Shown piece after piece: positions 63,336 through 64,000 of a DNA stretch of 64,000 nt. The DNA is taken from positions 8,937,267 to 9,001,266 of the forward strand of contig NC_087065.1 in assembly GCF_963678635.1 (NCBI RefSeq), given 5' to 3'. The stretch comes from Symsagittifera roscoffensis (Eukaryota; Xenacoelomorpha; Acoela; Convolutidae). The position numbers were made by a program, and so were the translations under genes. Each line of letters begins with the position of its first letter. The first letter of the stretch is position 1. The notes under the pieces were generated by a model that ran no database searches, was not told the DNA's origin, and worked only from the letters and a program-made list of their open reading frames with translations.

Positions 63336-64000
63336 AAACTACAAAATTCCGCTCTACAATTTGGTATGCAGCTGAAGACATCTTCATCAGGATGGGTAGA
63401 AAAAAAAGCTGAAAAAACGTTAGAAGGAAATAAACAAGAAAAAATTTTTAAAAAGTAGAAATTAAATCTTATGATTTTAACAAGTCTCCTTTGTTTGCAA
63501 AACCATATACCATAATGGCTGCCAGCTCCGACCAATAAATCCAAATAAATGTTTACGGGAAAGCCAATCGCGGATAAGCTAGACCAGGATAAACTAGGCG
63601 GAGGTAAAAAGGGTCCTCCAGGGTCGTTCTCTAGGTAAATAAAAAATTAGGATCATAAAAAGTCAAATTTGTCATGTTTGGGGCCCTTGTTTCTTTATTC
63701 TCCAAAAATGGTTAATATTGATTTCGCACAATTTAAAATTTTTGTTCAAAATTTTGAAAAAAAAAACGTGAAAAAAAAACTTAAAAAAATAAAAACAGAG
63801 AAAAATTATTTACTCAAAATAAACAACTAACATTGGTAACAGTTATTCAAAAAAAGTAATCGAAGAAATGCACAATTATAATTGATTATATTCGATTAAA
63901 AATGGACTAATTGGCTACAAAACAAGTTTCATTTTTTCAAAAATAATCGATTATAATTGATTATGATTGATTAGATTCGGATTTTGTTGAAAAATAGTAT
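63336..64000. other. Right end of window: AT-rich flank and AT-palindrome words
   Basis: No gene. From about 63870 the words ataatcgattataattgatt and tatattcgattaaaaatgga match the self-complementary region at 35410-36245, so a second copy probably continues beyond the window. Confidence 0.45.

Overview
The window is animal nuclear DNA, most likely from an invertebrate. It is AT-rich, with repeats filling long introns, decayed BEL/Pao and jockey/CR1-like retroelements, many small inverted-repeat elements, two large satellite arrays, and one widely split gene whose exons are much richer in G and C than their surroundings. I see no bacterial-style gene density, no rRNA and no convincing tRNA. 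The species cannot be named from the sequence alone.

Layout. 1-14050 is a tandem array of a ~1.15 kb satellite: twelve monomers plus a partial one, in two interspersed main subfamilies. It stops exactly at a monomer boundary against a decayed BEL/Pao integrase on the minus strand (about 14060-15030). 15196-18080 is a cluster of short elements with GGCTCTTTTCC ends and long C/G homopolymers. 18122-20725 is a nest: a hAT-like element split by a LINE and by a small MITE. 20843-22700 is a giant imperfect palindrome, 26737-27141 is a near-perfect ~405 bp hairpin, and 23.2-24.1 kb and 29.2-30.25 kb are an old ~1 kb direct duplication. 31-46 kb holds further MITEs, a dispersed family with a conserved small hairpin, a 200-base assembly gap, a ~1.6 kb inverted-repeat-bounded element and a 59 bp minisatellite. 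52161-57410 is a second satellite, organised as 1.16 kb higher-order units of ~171 bp monomers. 58.9-64 kb holds minisatellites, another long inverted repeat and a transposon with GGATTCCGC repeats.

Through this runs one plus-strand gene. I reconstruct eight exons (17224 to 61800) whose lengths and splice phases agree exactly: 1356 nt, 451 residues, one open frame. The predicted protein has a signal peptide, a Cys-rich N-terminal cap, stretches resembling leucine-rich repeats, ten N-glycosylation sequons, a Cys-rich C-terminal cap and a hydrophobic C-terminus with almost no cytoplasmic tail. It therefore looks like a cell-surface, possibly GPI-anchored glycoprotein. I do not recognise a named family. 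Intron 3 appears to use a GC-AG splice pair, and intron 5 contains the whole 5.2 kb higher-order satellite. The gene and the repeats are not a cooperating pathway: the repeats are mostly passengers in its introns and upstream flank.
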